From: Ruegeria arenilitoris
GTDB lineage: Bacteria; Pseudomonadota; Alphaproteobacteria; Rhodobacterales; Rhodobacteraceae
Direction: 5' to 3'
Assembly (NCBI RefSeq): GCF_013030265.1
Contig: NZ_WPZQ01000010.1
Span: 62,001 to 126,000 of the forward strand
DNA length: 64,000 bases
A model generated the notes under the pieces. It did no database searches. It was not told the origin of the DNA and saw nothing but the letters and a program-made list of their open reading frames with translations. Positions 16,753-26,320 of this stretch are shown here, piece after piece (position 1 is the first letter of the stretch; every line of letters begins with the position of its first letter). Both the position numbers and the translations under genes were made by a program.

Positions 16753-19386
16753 TTGTCCACAGTCACGCCGATGATGGCGCAATATCTCGAGATCAAAGAG
16801 GCCCATGCCGACGCCCTGCTGTTTTACCGCATGGGCGACTTTTACGAGATGTTCTTTGAGGATGCCGTCAACGCAGCCGAAGCGCTGGACATCGCCCTGA
16901 CCAAGCGCGGCAAGCACAACGGAAGCGACATTCCGATGTGCGGCGTCCCTGTTCACGCAGCTGAGGGCTATTTGCTGACGCTGATCCGCAAAGGGTTCCG
17001 AGTCGCCGTCTGCGAACAGATGGAAAGCCCTGCTGAGGCGAAGAAAAGAGGCTCTAAATCGGTGGTTAAGCGCGATGTCGTGCGTCTGGTGACGCCCGGC
17101 ACACTGACAGAAGACGCGCTGTTGGAAGCCCGCCGCCACAACTTTCTTGCCGCATATGCCCAGGTCCGGGATGAGGCTGCACTGGCCTGGGCCGATATCT
17201 CGACCGGGGCGTTTCACGTGATGCCTTTGACGTCCGTGCGTCTTAGCCCCGAGCTGGCACGGCTGGCGCCGTCCGAACTGATCGTCGCCGACGGAGCACC
17301 GGAAAAGCTGAATGAGCCTGTTCGCGATCTTGGTATCTCTCTGACGCCCATCGGGCGTGCCAGTTTCGACAGTACTGCGGCGGAAAAGCGCATCTGCGGG
17401 TTGTTCCACGTGGGCGCTTTGGATGCCTTCGGCAATTTTGGTCGCGCCGAAATCTCAGCCATGGGCGCGCTGATCGACTATCTGGAGATCACGCAAAAGG
17501 GCAAACTGCCGCTGCTGCAGACGCCGCTAAAGGAATCCGAGGACCGCGTGGTTCAGATCGACGCCGCAACTCGGCGCAACCTGGAACTGACCCGTTCCCT
17601 GTCCGGAGGTCGCGCTGGCTCGCTGCTGTCCGTGGTGGATCGCACAGTCACTCCGGGTGGCGCGCGCCTGTTGGAGCAACGCCTTTCCAGCCCTTCCCGC
17701 AATCTGGACGTCATCCATGGACGGTTGGATGCAGTGAGTTTTGCGGCCGAAGACAGTTTGATTGCATCGGACCTGCGCGAGGCGTTGCGCAAAACTCCCG
17801 ATCTGGACCGAGCCCTGTCCCGCCTGTCTCTGGATCGCGGCGGCCCCCGTGATCTGGCCGCCATTCGCAACGGCCTGGCACAGGCATCAGCGATTGCCGA
17901 GCTTTGCGCGGATCAGGACTTACCAGTCCTTCTGGCAACGGCGTTGCAAAATCTGATTGGTTTCGATGACCTACTGAGCCTGCTCGATGACGCCCTTGTA
18001 GCAGAACCCCCGTTGCTGGCCCGCGACGGTGGTTTTATCGCGCCGGGGTACGATGCCGAGCTGGACGAGGCACGCACCCTGCGCGACGAGGGCCGCTCGG
18101 TCATCGCCGGGTTTCAGCAGAAATATGCGGAACATACCGGCATCACGTCTCTGAAGATCAAGCACAACAACGTGCTGGGTTACTTCATTGAAACTACAGC
18201 CACCCATGCCGAGAAAATGCTGAACCCCCCGTTCAGCGAAACCTACATCCATCGGCAGACCACAGCCAATCAGGTGCGGTTCACCACAGTCGAACTGTCC
18301 GAGATCGAAACCCGTATTCTGAACGCCGGAAATCTGGCGCTGGAGATCGAAAAGCGGCTCTATCAAAGGCTTTCTGATGAAATTCTGGGAAAAGCCGCCC
18401 GCCTGAACCAAGCCGCCCGAGGGTTGGCTGAGCTGGATCTGACCACCGCTCTGGCCGATCTGGCACGTGGAGAAAACTGGTGCCGCCCACAAGTCGACGC
18501 CTCGCGCGCATTCGATGTTCAGGGTGGCAGACATCCGGTTGTCGAACACGCCCTGCACCAGCAAAGCGGTGACGCATTCATCGCGAATGACTGCGATCTC
18601 AGCGCCAACGATGGCGCGGCGATCTGGCTGCTGACCGGTCCCAACATGGCCGGTAAATCGACCTTCCTGCGTCAGAATGCGCTGATCGCCCTGCTGGCCC
18701 AGATGGGTAGCTACGTCCCGGCGGAGCGCGCGCATATTGGTCTGGTAAGCCAGTTGTTCAGCCGCGTTGGAGCTTCAGACGATCTGGCGCGCGGACGATC
18801 GACCTTTATGGTCGAAATGGTAGAGACTGCCGCCATCCTCAATCAGGCAGATGACCGTGCCCTCGTCATTCTGGATGAAATCGGTCGCGGTACCGCCACC
18901 TATGATGGCCTGTCAATCGCTTGGGCTACCCTGGAACACCTGCACGCATCCAACAAATGCCGAGCCCTGTTTGCCACGCATTACCACGAGCTGACGGCAT
19001 TGGCCGGCAAACTCGAGGGTGTTGAAAACGCAACCGTCGCAGTGAAAGAATGGGAAGGTGAGGTCATCTTTCTGCACGAGGTCCACAAAGGCGCGGCAGA
19101 CAGATCCTATGGTGTACAGGTCGCCCAATTAGCCGGACTGCCGGTATCTGTGGTCGAACGCGCGCGTATCGTGCTGGATCAGCTGGAAAAAACCGAACGC
19201 GAAGGCGGTAAACAAAAAGCGCTGATCGACGACCTGCCGTTGTTTTCGGCTGCGCCCCCTCCGCCACCACCTGCGCCCAAGGCATCACCTGTCACCGACA
19301 TGCTCGATGAAATCCTGCCGGACGAGTTGACTCCACGTGAAGCATTGGACCTGATTTACAAATTGAAAGAGGCGGCCAGAACCTGA
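16753..19386 (+). CDS. mutS: DNA mismatch repair ATPase MutS
   Basis: Recognises mismatches and small loops. The mismatch-reading Phe-x-Glu motif is F30-Y-E32 in GDFYEMF. The ABC-type ATPase domain has Walker A GPNMAGKST (~629-637), signature-like SDDLARGRSTFMVEM and Walker B LVILDEIGRG. Length 877 is normal. The start is TTG with AAGGGG upstream (MSTVTPMMAQYLEIK); the in-frame ATGs are six codons in. A proline-rich linker (PPPPPPAPKASP) precedes the C-terminal dimerisation segment. Confidence 0.96.
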   Translation: MSTVTPMMAQYLEIKEAHADALLFYRMGDFYEMFFEDAVNAAEALDIALTKRGKHNGSDIPMCGVPVHAAEGYLLTLIRKGFRVAVCEQMESPAEAKKRGSKSVVKRDVVRLVTPGTLTEDALLEARRHNFLAAYAQVRDEAALAWADISTGAFHVMPLTSVRLSPELARLAPSELIVADGAPEKLNEPVRDLGISLTPIGRASFDSTAAEKRICGLFHVGALDAFGNFGRAEISAMGALIDYLEITQKGKLPLLQTPLKESEDRVVQIDAATRRNLELTRSLSGGRAGSLLSVVDRTVTPGGARLLEQRLSSPSRNLDVIHGRLDAVSFAAEDSLIASDLREALRKTPDLDRALSRLSLDRGGPRDLAAIRNGLAQASAIAELCADQDLPVLLATALQNLIGFDDLLSLLDDALVAEPPLLARDGGFIAPGYDAELDEARTLRDEGRSVIAGFQQKYAEHTGITSLKIKHNNVLGYFIETTATHAEKMLNPPFSETYIHRQTTANQVRFTTVELSEIETRILNAGNLALEIEKRLYQRLSDEILGKAARLNQAARGLAELDLTTALADLARGENWCRPQVDASRAFDVQGGRHPVVEHALHQQSGDAFIANDCDLSANDGAAIWLLTGPNMAGKSTFLRQNALIALLAQMGSYVPAERAHIGLVSQLFSRVGASDDLARGRSTFMVEMVETAAILNQADDRALVILDEIGRGTATYDGLSIAWATLEHLHASNKCRALFATHYHELTALAGKLEGVENATVAVKEWEGEVIFLHEVHKGAADRSYGVQVAQLAGLPVSVVERARIVLDQLEKTEREGGKQKALIDDLPLFSAAPPPPPPAPKASPVTDMLDEILPDELTPREALDLIYKLKEAART

Positions 19387-19393
19387 CCGCCTC
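19369..19393 (+). terminator. Weak terminator-like hairpin at mutS 3' end
   Basis: GAGGCGG and CCGCCTC form a 7-bp stem spanning the mutS stop codon, followed by AATATT rather than a run of T. It may terminate mutS against the convergent grpE gene, but without a T tract the call is weak. Confidence 0.35.
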
Positions 19394-19417
19394 AATATTC
19401 GTTTGAACTGAAATCGT

Positions 19418-19981
19418 TCAGCTTGCCGGGGTCGAAGATACCCCGACCTGCGCCGGGCGCAGCAGGCGATCATGCAGCATGAAGCCCTCGGCCGAAACCT
19501 GAATAATGTCACCAGCACGGGTACCTGGGACCGGTGCCTCAAACATCGCCTCATGCACATTTGGATCAAACCGGTCACCAACTTCGGGCGTGATCACTTC
19601 GATCCCGTGCTTTTGGAATACGTCCTTTAACGCGCGCATGGTCAGCTCGACGCCTTCCAGAAGCGGGCCTGCCACTTCTTTCTGTTCGTCGGTTGCAGCT
19701 TCGAGCGCGCGTTTCATGTTGTCGTAAACCGGCAGCATGTCACGGGCCAGTTTCGATCCGCCGTACTGTTCAGCATCCCGACGGGCCTTGTCGCCACGCT
19801 TGCGCGCGTTTTCGGCATCCGCCAAGGCGCGCATGAACTTGTCCTTGAAATCGTCCCGCTCAGCACGCAGCGCATCAATTTCCAGCGCCTCTTCGCTGAT
19901 CTCGGCAAATTCCTCGGCCAGCTCTTCCGCCTCGGCGGTTGCGATATCGTCCAGAAAATCTTCGTTCTTGGGCTCTGCCAT
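19418..19981 (-). CDS. grpE: GrpE nucleotide exchange factor
   Basis: Exchange factor for DnaK in the cytoplasm. 187 residues: an acidic N-terminus and long coiled coil (residues ~15-90, rich in A/E/R), then the beta-domain with the family signature around VYDNMKRALEAA and the C-terminal VITPEVGDRFDPNVHEAMFEAP. It follows hrcA by 10 bases on the same strand, the usual hrcA-grpE order. Confidence 0.95.
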   Translation of the reverse strand: MAEPKNEDFLDDIATAEAEELAEEFAEISEEALEIDALRAERDDFKDKFMRALADAENARKRGDKARRDAEQYGGSKLARDMLPVYDNMKRALEAATDEQKEVAGPLLEGVELTMRALKDVFQKHGIEVITPEVGDRFDPNVHEAMFEAPVPGTRAGDIIQVSAEGFMLHDRLLRPAQVGVSSTPAS

Positions 19982-19991
19982 CTCTTACCCT

Positions 19992-21056
19992 CTAGCTCCG
20001 GTCGGAAATCAGCTTGCCGACCAGTTGCGCCGTATAATCCACGATCGGCACGATCCGTCCATAATTCAGACGCGTGGGCCCGATGACCCCGACCGCACCG
20101 ATTATCTTTCGATCAGCGTTCATATATGGAGACACCACCAAAGAGGAACCCGAAAGTGAGAAAAGTTTGTTCTCAGACCCGATAAAAATGCGCACACCCT
20201 CGCCTTCCTCGGTCAATTCGAGGAATTCGGCGATGTCCTGCTTGCGCTCGAGGTCATCAAACAGCGTTCGGATTCGGTCCAACTCCTCAGCCTGGCCGGG
20301 TTCTCCCAGCAGATTCGCCCGCCCGCGCACGATCAAACGGGCTGAGTCGGTGCCGTCCCCATCCCAGGCGGCCATGCCACTTTCCACCATTTCGCGCGCC
20401 AAAACATCGATTTCCTGCCTGCGCGCAGTGATCTGGGATTGCATCTGACGCCGCACTTCACTGAGCGTACGCCCTTCGATCAGCGCGTTCAGGAAGTTCG
20501 CCGCCTCGCGCATCGAACTGGGCGTCTGTCCTGGAGGAGGCGTAAACAGGCGGTTTTCAACATGCCCATCGGCAAAGACCAGAACGACCAAAGCGCGGTC
20601 ATGGGCCAATGAAACGAATTCGATATGCTTGATCTCGGATTCATGCTTGGGCGTCAGAACCAGCGATGCGCCATGTGTCACGTGTGACAAAGCCGAACCG
20701 ACACGATCCAGCATTCCGCCCACATCGCCTGCATTAGAGCCTAATGTTTCGTCCAGCTTCTGCCGATCATCCGCGCCCAGATCACCCACTTCCAGCAATC
20801 CGTCCACGAACATCCGCAGCCCTTGCTGCGTGGGAATCCGCCCCGCACTGACATGAGGGCTGTCAAGCAAGCCGAGAAACTCCAGATCCTGCATCACGTT
20901 GCGCACGGTCGCGGCGCTGACCTTCTCCGACAAAGTGCGGGTCAGCGTACGGCTGCCAACCGGTTCTCCGCTATCCAGATAGCTCTCGACGATCAGCCGG
21001 AACACCTCGCGTGACCGGTCATTCATCTCGTCCAGAATTTTGCGCGCTTCGCTCAT
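19992..21056 (-). CDS. hrcA: Heat-inducible transcription repressor HrcA
   Basis: Repressor that binds CIRCE elements, typically at groESL. 354 residues: an N-terminal winged-helix domain (~1-80, with SGEPVGSRTLTRTLSEKVSAATVRNVMQDLE), then a GAF-like and insert domain, ending in the conserved SRLNYGRIVPIVDY-type motif (TRLNYGRIVPIVDYTAQLV). I see no CIRCE element upstream of hrcA itself, so autorepression through CIRCE is not supported. A sigma70-like promoter is visible instead. Confidence 0.94.
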   Translation of the reverse strand: MSEARKILDEMNDRSREVFRLIVESYLDSGEPVGSRTLTRTLSEKVSAATVRNVMQDLEFLGLLDSPHVSAGRIPTQQGLRMFVDGLLEVGDLGADDRQKLDETLGSNAGDVGGMLDRVGSALSHVTHGASLVLTPKHESEIKHIEFVSLAHDRALVVLVFADGHVENRLFTPPPGQTPSSMREAANFLNALIEGRTLSEVRRQMQSQITARRQEIDVLAREMVESGMAAWDGDGTDSARLIVRGRANLLGEPGQAEELDRIRTLFDDLERKQDIAEFLELTEEGEGVRIFIGSENKLFSLSGSSLVVSPYMNADRKIIGAVGVIGPTRLNYGRIVPIVDYTAQLVGKLISDRS

Positions 21057-21079
21057 GCGTCTTCCCCTGCTGGACCGGC

Positions 21080-21107
21080 ATTAAATCGCAGGCAAATGAA
21101 AGGTCAA
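21080..21107 (-). promoter_or_regulatory. Predicted sigma70 promoter of hrcA-grpE
   Basis: On the minus strand, TTGACC is followed after 16 bases by TTTAAT, close to the -35/-10 consensus, about 25 bases before the hrcA ATG. Inference from motif match only. Confidence 0.4.
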
Positions 21108-21168
21108 TCGGGGTTGCATCCTAAGGCACGGGGACGTTATCCCCAACCCAGCAAACAAAGGATTTTCC

Positions 21169-21882
21169 ATGCGACCCTCTGGACGAGATTTAAGCGAAAT
21201 GCGCCCGGTTTCAATCGAAACAGGGTTCACCAAACATGCCGAAGGTTCCTGCCTGATCAAAATAGGCGACACCCACGTACTGTGCACCGCCACGATCGAG
21301 GATCGCGTGCCACCGTTCATCAAGGGATCGGGTTTGGGCTGGGTCACTGCCGAATACGGCATGCTTCCCCGCGCAACCAACACCCGGATGCGGCGCGAGG
21401 CAGCCAGTGGCAAGCAAGGTGGTCGCACGGTAGAAATCCAGCGGCTGATCGGCCGTGCCCTGCGCGCCGGTGTGGATCGGGTTGCACTTGGCGAACGTCA
21501 GATCACCGTGGACTGTGATGTAATTCAGGCCGATGGCGGCACCCGTTGCGCTTCGATCACCGGCGGTTGGGTTGCGCTGCGTCTGGCCGTGAACAAGCTG
21601 ATGAAAGCTGGCGACGTGATCTCTGACCCGCTGGTCGATCCGGTTGCAGCGGTGTCCTGCGGTATCTATGCAGGCCAACCGGTGCTGGACTTGGACTACC
21701 CAGAAGACAGTGAGGCCGGCGTCGATGGCAATTTCATCATGACCGGTTCGGGCAAACTGATTGAAGTTCAGATGAGCGCCGAAGGTTCTGTCTTCAGCCG
21801 CGCACAGATGGATCAGCTGATGGATCTGGCTGAAAAAGGCGTTGCCGAGCTGGCCGCTGCTCAAAAGGCTGCCACCGCATGA
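21169..21882 (+). CDS. rph: Ribonuclease PH
   Basis: Phosphorolytic 3'-5' exoribonuclease that trims tRNA precursors. 237 residues with the start [13 protein letters not shown], the [20 protein letters not shown] core and the conserved [19 protein letters not shown] stretch. The stop overlaps the next gene, rdgB, by four bases (ATGA). It is divergent from hrcA, an arrangement common in alphaproteobacteria. Confidence 0.96.
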   Translation: MRPSGRDLSEMRPVSIETGFTKHAEGSCLIKIGDTHVLCTATIEDRVPPFIKGSGLGWVTAEYGMLPRATNTRMRREAASGKQGGRTVEIQRLIGRALRAGVDRVALGERQITVDCDVIQADGGTRCASITGGWVALRLAVNKLMKAGDVISDPLVDPVAAVSCGIYAGQPVLDLDYPEDSEAGVDGNFIMTGSGKLIEVQMSAEGSVFSRAQMDQLMDLAEKGVAELAAAQKAATA

Positions 21883-22493
21883 CCCGCAAGTTCGACGGGG
21901 ACAGGCTGCTGGTGGCCACGCATAACAAAGGCAAGCTTGAGGAGATGACTCATCTCCTAGAACCTTTTGGTGTGACGGTTGTTGGCGCAGGTGAGATGAA
22001 CCTGCCGGAACCCGAGGAAACCGAAGATACATTCGTCGGCAATGCCCGGATCAAAGCACATGCCGCTGCCAAGGCCACCGGCCTGCCTGCCCTGTCGGAC
22101 GATTCCGGGATTACCATCGACGCGCTGGACGGCGCGCCGGGCGTTTATACTGCCGACTGGGCAGAAACCGGCAATGGCCGCGATTTCCTGATGGCGATGA
22201 CGCGCGCGCATAACGAATTGGAGGCCAAAGACGCCGCACACCCGCGCACTGCTCAATTCCGCAGCACGCTGGTACTGGCCTGGCCCGATGGTCATGATGA
22301 AGTGTTCGAAGGCGTCGCGCCAGGCCACCTTGTCTGGCCGATCCGCGGTTCCGAAGGGTTCGGCTATGACCCAATGTTTGTCCCTGATGGATACGATATT
22401 ACCTTTGCCGAGATGGATCGCTGGGAAAAGAACAAGATCAGCCATCGCGGTCGCGCGGTGGAGATGTTCGTGAAGGGCTGCTTTGGCGGATGA
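21879..22493 (+). CDS. rdgB: XTP/dITP diphosphatase (non-canonical purine NTP pyrophosphatase)
   Basis: Removes ITP, dITP and XTP from the nucleotide pool. The HAM1/RdgB fold is marked by [11 protein letters not shown] at the N-terminus, [26 protein letters not shown] and the C-terminal [12 protein letters not shown]...[10 protein letters not shown]. Length 204 is standard. It is translationally coupled to rph and overlaps the hemW start. Confidence 0.95.
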   Translation: MTRKFDGDRLLVATHNKGKLEEMTHLLEPFGVTVVGAGEMNLPEPEETEDTFVGNARIKAHAAAKATGLPALSDDSGITIDALDGAPGVYTADWAETGNGRDFLMAMTRAHNELEAKDAAHPRTAQFRSTLVLAWPDGHDEVFEGVAPGHLVWPIRGSEGFGYDPMFVPDGYDITFAEMDRWEKNKISHRGRAVEMFVKGCFGG

Positions 22494-23637
22494 TTGGCGC
22501 AACGGGGGCTTTGGCCTGTATGTGCATTGGCCTTTTTGCGAGGCCAAGTGCCCCTATTGTGACTTCAATAGCCATGTCTCCAAGAAAATTAATCAAAAAC
22601 AATGGCTTGATGCATATCTGAGTGAGCTGAAACGCTCAGCATCTGAAACGCCGGACCGGGTCTTGAACACGATCTTCTTTGGCGGTGGCACTCCGTCTTT
22701 GATGGAACCTGAAACTGTTGCAGCAGTGATTAATGAAGCGCGGGCCTTGTGGCGCCCTGCCAACGACATGGAAATCACGCTTGAGGCCAATCCCGGATCA
22801 GTCGAAGCTGGTCGCTTTGCCGCCTACCGTGATGCCGGGGTGAATCGCATTTCCATGGGTGTTCAGGCTTTGAACGACAAAGACCTGAAACGGCTCGGCC
22901 GCATTCACACAGTTGCTGAAGCGCGCGCAGCATTTGATATCGCGCGGAATTGCTTTGATCGCGTCAGCTTTGACATGATCTATGCGCGCCAGCATCAAAC
23001 CGTAGAGGCGTGGTGCGCAGAATTGAACGAAGCACTATCGATGGCGGTCGACCACCTGTCCCTTTATCAGTTGACGATCGAAGACGGCACCGCGTTCGGT
23101 GACCGCTATGCAATCGGAAAACTACGCGGACTGCCCGAGGATGACAGCGCGGCCGACATGTACCTTGCGACTCAGGAAATCTGCGAAAGCCGCGGCATGC
23201 CAGCCTACGAAGTCTCGAACCATGCTCGGCCCGGAGCGGAATCTCAGCACAATCTGATCTACTGGCGCTATGGCGATTATGTTGGAATTGGCCCCGGAGC
23301 CCATGGCCGCATCACATCACAAGGGCGCAAGCTCGCGACCGAAACGTACCTGGCCCCGAATACATGGATAAGTGCCGTCTCGGCAGGGTCCGGTGAATCC
23401 CATAGAGAAGAGCTCAGTCGCTCGGATCAGGCAAATGAATACCTCATGATGGGTTTGAGAATTGCAGAAGGTCTAGATGTTGATCGATTCAAACTACTGT
23501 CTGGTACCTCTCTCGATCAGGACAAAGTAGATGATCTCTGCGAGATTGGCATGTTGTACCAGGAGGATAACCGTATAAAGGCGACAAGAGATGGTCGCGC
23601 AGTTCTGAATGCCGTTATTCGGGAACTATTAGGGTAA
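22483..23637 (+). CDS. hemW: Radical SAM heme chaperone HemW (oxygen-independent CPO-like)
   Basis: Radical SAM protein of 384 residues with the cluster cysteines C19, C23 and C26 (CEAKCPYC) and the HemW start FGLYVHWPFC. The fourth cysteine typical of true HemN is absent, so heme chaperone rather than coproporphyrinogen dehydrogenase is the better call. The start is TTG, overlapping the rdgB stop by 11 bases; no ATG fits before the cluster. Older annotations would call it hemN. Confidence 0.9.
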   Translation: MADDWRNGGFGLYVHWPFCEAKCPYCDFNSHVSKKINQKQWLDAYLSELKRSASETPDRVLNTIFFGGGTPSLMEPETVAAVINEARALWRPANDMEITLEANPGSVEAGRFAAYRDAGVNRISMGVQALNDKDLKRLGRIHTVAEARAAFDIARNCFDRVSFDMIYARQHQTVEAWCAELNEALSMAVDHLSLYQLTIEDGTAFGDRYAIGKLRGLPEDDSAADMYLATQEICESRGMPAYEVSNHARPGAESQHNLIYWRYGDYVGIGPGAHGRITSQGRKLATETYLAPNTWISAVSAGSGESHREELSRSDQANEYLMMGLRIAEGLDVDRFKLLSGTSLDQDKVDDLCEIGMLYQEDNRIKATRDGRAVLNAVIRELLG

Positions 23638-23640
23638 ATC

Positions 23641-23994
23641 ATGCAGTTTCTTTGGGCAGGATTGGGATTGCTTTGTGTTGCGCTGGCGGCAATCGGTGTG
23701 GTGCTGCCCTTGTTGCCAACGGTTCCCTTTCTCCTTCTGGCAGCTTTCTTTTTTGCGCGCTCGTCGTCCCGCCTGCACAACTGGCTTTTGAGCCACAGAA
23801 CATTTGGCCCCATGATCATAGATTGGCAGCAATCCGGGGCAATTCGACCAGCCGCAAAAAAAGCGGCCACCATATCGGTCGCCGCTGTCTTTGGGTTGTC
23901 CCTGATTTTCTCAGTTCCGTCACATGTTCTGATCATTCAAGCTGTCGTACTGAGCGGCGTGATGATCTTTATCTGGACCCGGCCTAACGGCTGA
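23641..23994 (+). CDS. DUF454 (YbaN-like) inner-membrane protein
   Basis: Small membrane protein of 117 residues with the DUF454 pattern: an N-terminal hydrophobic segment with LGIVLPLLPTVPFLLLAAFFFARSS-like residues, the SSRLHNWLLSHRTFGPMI motif and two more hydrophobic segments. Function unknown. It begins three bases after hemW and its 3' end overlaps the convergent parB stop by 11 bases. Confidence 0.82.
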   Translation: MQFLWAGLGLLCVALAAIGVVLPLLPTVPFLLLAAFFFARSSSRLHNWLLSHRTFGPMIIDWQQSGAIRPAAKKAATISVAAVFGLSLIFSVPSHVLIIQAVVLSGVMIFIWTRPNG

Positions 23995-24880
23995 GTTTCG
24001 CGCAAAGATCGTCCAGCTGATCAAGGTTTTCGTAGGTGAGAACCACCTGCCCTGTCTCGGTACCCGCCTTGTGATTAATCGCAACCTTCATGGCCAGGAT
24101 CGCAGAAAGGTCCTTTTCCAATGCCCGTGTATCCGCATCCTTGCCCGCATTCAGGTTCCGTGACTTTGGCGTAGGACGATCTGCATCACCTTGTTGCTGC
24201 TTTTTCACCAAAGCCTCGGTTGCACGCACTGACAAACCGTCACGGACAACAATTTTTGCCAGTTCCGACGGATCTTCTGCCGTAATCAACGCCCGAGCAT
24301 GACCGGCAGACAGTTTCCCTTCGATTACAAGGGTTTGCACATCAATCGGCAATGATAGCAAACGCAGCAGGTTGGCGATATGGCTTCGGCTTTTTCCCAA
24401 GGCCTCGGCCAGCTTTTCCTGCGTATGGCCAAATCGATCCATCAGCTGCTTATAGCCTGCCGCTTCTTCAACAGCGTTGAGATCCGCGCGCTGGATGTTC
24501 TCGATAATCGCGACTTCCAGTACTTCGGTATCGTCAAACTCGCGTATAATTACCGGGATATCGTGCAACTGCGCCATCTGCGCAGCGCGCCAGCGACGTT
24601 CGCCGGCAACAATCTCGTATTCGCTGTCGTTCACAGCGCGCACGATCAGTGGCTGAATGATCCCCTTTTCCTTAACTGATGCCGCTAGCTCATCCAGTTG
24701 TTCAGGGGCAAAAGTGCGACGCGGCTGATTTGGATTGGCGCGAAGCTTTTCGATTGGAACTTTCATGTCCGGGCGGCGCGGTTCAGCAGAAACGCGGCCT
24801 TCAACATCCTGTGTGACATCCGCCATCAATGCGGACAGCCCCCGCCCCAAACCTCTGGGTTTTCCTTTCTTGGCGCTCAA
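23984..24880 (-). CDS. parB: Chromosome partitioning protein ParB
   Basis: Binds parS and spreads along DNA as a CTP-dependent clamp, loading SMC and engaging ParA. 298 residues: the N-terminal CTPase motif ENPNQPRRTF-like and GERRWRAAQ, a central helix-turn-helix region with LGKSRSHIANLLRLL, and a C-terminal dimerisation domain. Two perfect parS sites lie within 5 kb. The gene follows parA by 20 bases. Confidence 0.96.
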   Translation of the reverse strand: MSAKKGKPRGLGRGLSALMADVTQDVEGRVSAEPRRPDMKVPIEKLRANPNQPRRTFAPEQLDELAASVKEKGIIQPLIVRAVNDSEYEIVAGERRWRAAQMAQLHDIPVIIREFDDTEVLEVAIIENIQRADLNAVEEAAGYKQLMDRFGHTQEKLAEALGKSRSHIANLLRLLSLPIDVQTLVIEGKLSAGHARALITAEDPSELAKIVVRDGLSVRATEALVKKQQQGDADRPTPKSRNLNAGKDADTRALEKDLSAILAMKVAINHKAGTETGQVVLTYENLDQLDDLCAKLSR

Positions 24881-24900
24881 CTCGCCCTCCTGACAGCCGC

Positions 24901-25704
24901 TCAGGCGGCCACTTTGTTATTTTTATGCATGATCTCGCGCGCCAGATGCCGGTAAGCCATAGCGCCCAAAGACCCGGAATCGTATTGCAGAACCGGAAGC
25001 GCATATGATGGCGCCTCGCTGACCCGCACATTTCTGGGTATTTTGGTTTTAAATACCATCTCACCCAGATTGTCACGTGCGTCCTTTTCAACCTGACGGG
25101 ACAAGTTGTTGCGGTTGTCATACATGGTCAGCACAACACCTTCGATTCTAAGATCCGGGTTCGCAGTCTGCCGAACCTCACGAATTGTCAGCATCAGTTG
25201 TGACAACCCCTCCAGAGCAAAGAACTCACTTTGCAGTGGTACAAGGACGGAATGCGCCGCAACCATTGCGTTTACAGTGAGAAGATTCAGCGAGGGTGGG
25301 CAATCGATCAGTACAAAATCGAACGAGAACTCATCAATTGCAGTCTGTCTGAGCGCATCGTGCAAAAGATAGCTGCGCTTTTCATTGGAAATAAGCTCAA
25401 TATCAGCCGAACTGAGATCGACGGTCGCAGGAACCACATAAAGACCACCGATCTCGGTTTCCTGAACAACCGCTTTCAACGGGGCGTCGTCCAGAATCAG
25501 ATCATAGGTCGTCCAATCCCGATCTTCGACACCTAAACCTGTCGAGGCATTTCCCTGTGGATCCAGGTCAACCACCAGAACCCTGCACCCTGCCTCGGCC
25601 AATCCCGCTGCCAGGTTTATCGCCGTCGTTGTCTTTCCCACCCCACCCTTTTGATTGGCAACCGCGATAATCCGGGGCCCTGAAGGGCGAGACAGATCAA
25701 CCAC
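24901..25704 (-). CDS. parA: Chromosome partitioning ATPase ParA
   Basis: Deviant Walker ATPase that moves the ParB-parS complex. Signature Lys K19 and P-loop Lys K24 are in QKGGVGKTTTAINLA. The switch regions DLDPQGNASTG and VLIDCPPSLNLLTVN follow. 267 residues, a chromosomal (Soj-type) length with no N-terminal DNA-binding domain. The start overlaps the rsmG stop by eight bases, giving an rsmG-parA-parB run. Confidence 0.96.
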   Translation of the reverse strand: MVDLSRPSGPRIIAVANQKGGVGKTTTAINLAAGLAEAGCRVLVVDLDPQGNASTGLGVEDRDWTTYDLILDDAPLKAVVQETEIGGLYVVPATVDLSSADIELISNEKRSYLLHDALRQTAIDEFSFDFVLIDCPPSLNLLTVNAMVAAHSVLVPLQSEFFALEGLSQLMLTIREVRQTANPDLRIEGVVLTMYDNRNNLSRQVEKDARDNLGEMVFKTKIPRNVRVSEAPSYALPVLQYDSGSLGAMAYRHLAREIMHKNNKVAA

Positions 25705-26320
25705 GTGAGACTCCTTTGATCTTCAGGATAACGGCCTGGGGTTCAGTTAAACTTGTAATAGGCTCCGCTTCGAAATTCCATTCCTCGCGGGCATCAGACA
25801 GCTCTTTTTTCCAGATTGCGCCCTTTGGGAACAAGGCTGTGCCATTTTCACCTAAATGCCTGTCACAAAAGGACATTAACTGGCGTAGATCCGCCAACGC
25901 ACGTGCAGACAGTATGTCGGCATTCAATGGTTCAACAGCTTCGATTCGTTTGGAGATCACTTTGCAGTTAGCTCCGCATTCACGAGACACAGTTCTCAGA
26001 AAAGCGGATTTTCTCTGATCGCTTTCAACAAATGTAAACCGCGTTTCGGGTGAAGTCTCAATTGCCATGATTGCGCAGACCATACCCGGGAAACCCCCAC
26101 CACTTCCCAGATCAACCCAGCGATCAACTTTATCCGCAAGACGAAAGACCTGAACAGAATCCAGAATATGCCGATCCCAGATGTCTTCCAGGCTTTTGCG
26201 CGACACCAAGTTGATCTTTGGGTTCCAACGTGCAACCAGATCGACGTAAATCGACAGGCGGTCTAATGTTTCACGTGAAACATCTAAACGCTCAAGAACC
26301 GCATTGTTTTCAGGGATCAT
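25697..26320 (-). CDS. rsmG: 16S rRNA (guanine527-N7)-methyltransferase
   Basis: Methylates G527 of 16S rRNA; formerly GidB. 207 residues with the SAM motif [16 protein letters not shown] and the family's [13 protein letters not shown] region. A perfect parS sequence is embedded near the 5' end, where it encodes VSRET. The ATG overlaps the mnmG stop (ATGA). Confidence 0.94.
   Translation of the reverse strand: MIPENNAVLERLDVSRETLDRLSIYVDLVARWNPKINLVSRKSLEDIWDRHILDSVQVFRLADKVDRWVDLGSGGGFPGMVCAIMAIETSPETRFTFVESDQRKSAFLRTVSRECGANCKVISKRIEAVEPLNADILSARALADLRQLMSFCDRHLGENGTALFPKGAIWKKELSDAREEWNFEAEPITSLTEPQAVILKIKGVSRG
26267..26282. promoter_or_regulatory. parS centromere site, inside rsmG
   Basis: The 16-base palindrome TGTTTCACGTGAAACA is a perfect match to the bacterial parS consensus. 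It lies inside the rsmG coding region and about 1.4 kb upstream of the parB start. Confidence 0.93.

Noticed and set aside
20670-20690. CACGTG-centred palindrome in hrcA as a parS site
   Set aside because: The flanks (TGTCACGTGTGACA) do not fit the parS arms.
21057-21168. CIRCE element between hrcA and rph
   Set aside because: No TTAGCACTC-N9-GAGTGCTAA or near match was found; only a short GGGGA/TCCCC repeat at 21130-21144.
22483-23637. hemN (coproporphyrinogen dehydrogenase) as the name of the radical SAM gene
   Set aside because: Only three N-terminal cysteines and a HemW-type start are present, and true HemN is larger.
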